A stretch of 6,584 bases of DNA from Pyrobaculum sp. Its GTDB lineage: Archaea; Thermoproteota; Thermoprotei; Thermoproteales; Thermoproteaceae. A program made the translations under genes and the position numbers. Shown here one piece after another: positions 6,050-6,584 of this stretch; the first letter of the stretch is position 1; each line of letters opens with the position of its first letter. Location of the stretch: assembly GCA_009903905.1 (NCBI GenBank), contig WYEI01000128.1, forward strand, positions 1 through 6,584, read 5' to 3'. Under the pieces are notes generated by a model. The model saw only the letters and a list, made by a program, of their open reading frames with translations, searched no databases and was not told the origin of the DNA.

Positions 6050-6584
6050 ATGAGGACTAAGTTGCTCTATCAGGAGGACTCCTACATAAGGGAGTTCGAC
6101 GCCACAGTCCTCGAGGTCTCCGGCAACGAGGTCGTGCTGGACAAAACCGCGTTTCACGACGGCACCGGCGGGCTTCAAGCCGACAGCGGAGTTATAGCGT
6201 TCGGCGGCGAGAAATACGCCGCCACGGCGGCGCATAAGGGAGGTGAGGTGGTTCACGTCCTCGACAGAACGCCCGCATTTAAGCCGGGCGACGTGGTGCG
6301 GGGCGTGTTAGATTGGGATAAGAGGTATAGAAAAATGCGGCTACACACAGCCGCGCACATACTTTCGGCTGTGCTCTACAACAGATACAACGCCTTGATC
6401 ACGGGGGGCGACATAACCCCAGACTACGCCCGCGACGACTTCAACGTCGAGGGGGACATGGCGGCCGTGAGGAGGATCTTCGAGGAGGCCGTGGCGGAGG
6501 CCAACGAGATCGCCAAGAGGGGGGTCGAGGTGAAGGTGTACTGGCTCCCCAGGGAGGAGGCCCTCAAGATTCCGGGCGTCGTGA
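6050..6584 (+). CDS. alaX: AlaX-type alanyl-tRNA editing hydrolase (3'-truncated)
   Basis: This is a free-standing homologue of the alanyl-tRNA synthetase editing domain. The family hydrolyses Ser-tRNA(Ala), and in some members Gly-tRNA(Ala), in the cytoplasm. From the ATG, 178 complete codons are visible and the frame is open at the window end, so the C-terminus is missing. Evidence includes the start M-R-T-K-L-L-Y-Q-E-D-S-Y, the V-L-D-K-T-A-F strand (29-35) followed by a Gly-rich loop (38-41) and A-D-S-G (44-47), and the zinc-site HxxxH H99 and H103 in R-L-H-T-A-A-H-I-L. The E-A-L-K-I-P-G-V-V stretch at the visible end is also typical. The usual second zinc motif would lie beyond the window. 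The N-terminal Gly-rich domain shows it is not the short AlaX-S form. The loop reads G-T-G-G-L-Q-A-D where relatives commonly have G-G-G-Q-P. ATG 6050 is supported by the upstream TATA-like box. Confidence 0.9.
   Translation, partial: MRTKLLYQEDSYIREFDATVLEVSGNEVVLDKTAFHDGTGGLQADSGVIAFGGEKYAATAAHKGGEVVHVLDRTPAFKPGDVVRGVLDWDKRYRKMRLHTAAHILSAVLYNRYNALITGGDITPDYARDDFNVEGDMAAVRRIFEEAVAEANEIAKRGVEVKVYWLPREEALKIPGVV

Noticed and set aside
1..6584. Search for CRISPR repeats, tRNA or rRNA genes, insertion sequences, att sites or a defence/toxin system
   Set aside because: No direct repeats with regular spacing, no cloverleaf-like intergenic sequence, no transposase or recombinase frames; intergenic space is under about 60 bp at each gap.

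Overview
The window looks like chromosomal DNA from a hyperthermophilic crenarchaeon, most likely a member of the Thermoproteales such as Pyrobaculum or Thermoproteus. This is inferred from several features. The DNA is GC-rich, with heavy use of AGG/AGA for Arg and ATA for Ile. The proteins are rich in charged residues, Val and Ala. Archaeal TATA-like boxes lie about 24-27 bases before start codons, as expected for leaderless mRNAs, and cistrons are packed with 4-base ATGA overlaps. No species name can be proven from the sequence alone.

All supported genes are on the + strand. From left to right: (1) the C-terminal part of an FAD-dependent amine/amino-acid oxidoreductase of the DAO family (1-1062, 5' end outside the window), translationally coupled to (2) an unrecognised 55-residue protein (1059-1226). 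After a 55-bp gap with a clear TATA box come (3) sucC and (4) sucD, the beta and alpha subunits of succinyl-CoA synthetase (1282-3308). Ten bases later, after a T6 tract, is (5) an 82-residue Cys-rich protein made of two tandem cross-brace zinc modules (3319-3567). A second AT-rich promoter, containing a perfect 8-bp inverted repeat, precedes (6) a class I/II PLP aminotransferase (3618-4817), which overlaps by 4 bases with (7) an ACT-domain threonine dehydratase (4814-6022). A third TATA-like box overlaps the ilvA stop codon and leads into (8) the first part of an AlaX-type alanyl-tRNA editing protein (6050 to the window end, 3' end missing).

Functionally the window mixes central carbon metabolism (succinate/succinyl-CoA), amino-acid metabolism (a possible amine oxidoreductase, an aminotransferase and a threonine dehydratase that makes 2-oxobutyrate) and translation quality control (AlaX). 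SucC and SucD form one enzyme. The aminotransferase and threonine dehydratase are almost certainly co-translated and may act on related 2-oxo acids. I saw no tRNA, rRNA, CRISPR array, insertion sequence or defence system. The window is ordinary core genome. Its least explained parts are the tandem zinc-module protein, the 55-residue coupled protein, and the palindromic promoter of the aminotransferase operon. There is no gene-free stretch longer than about 55 bp.
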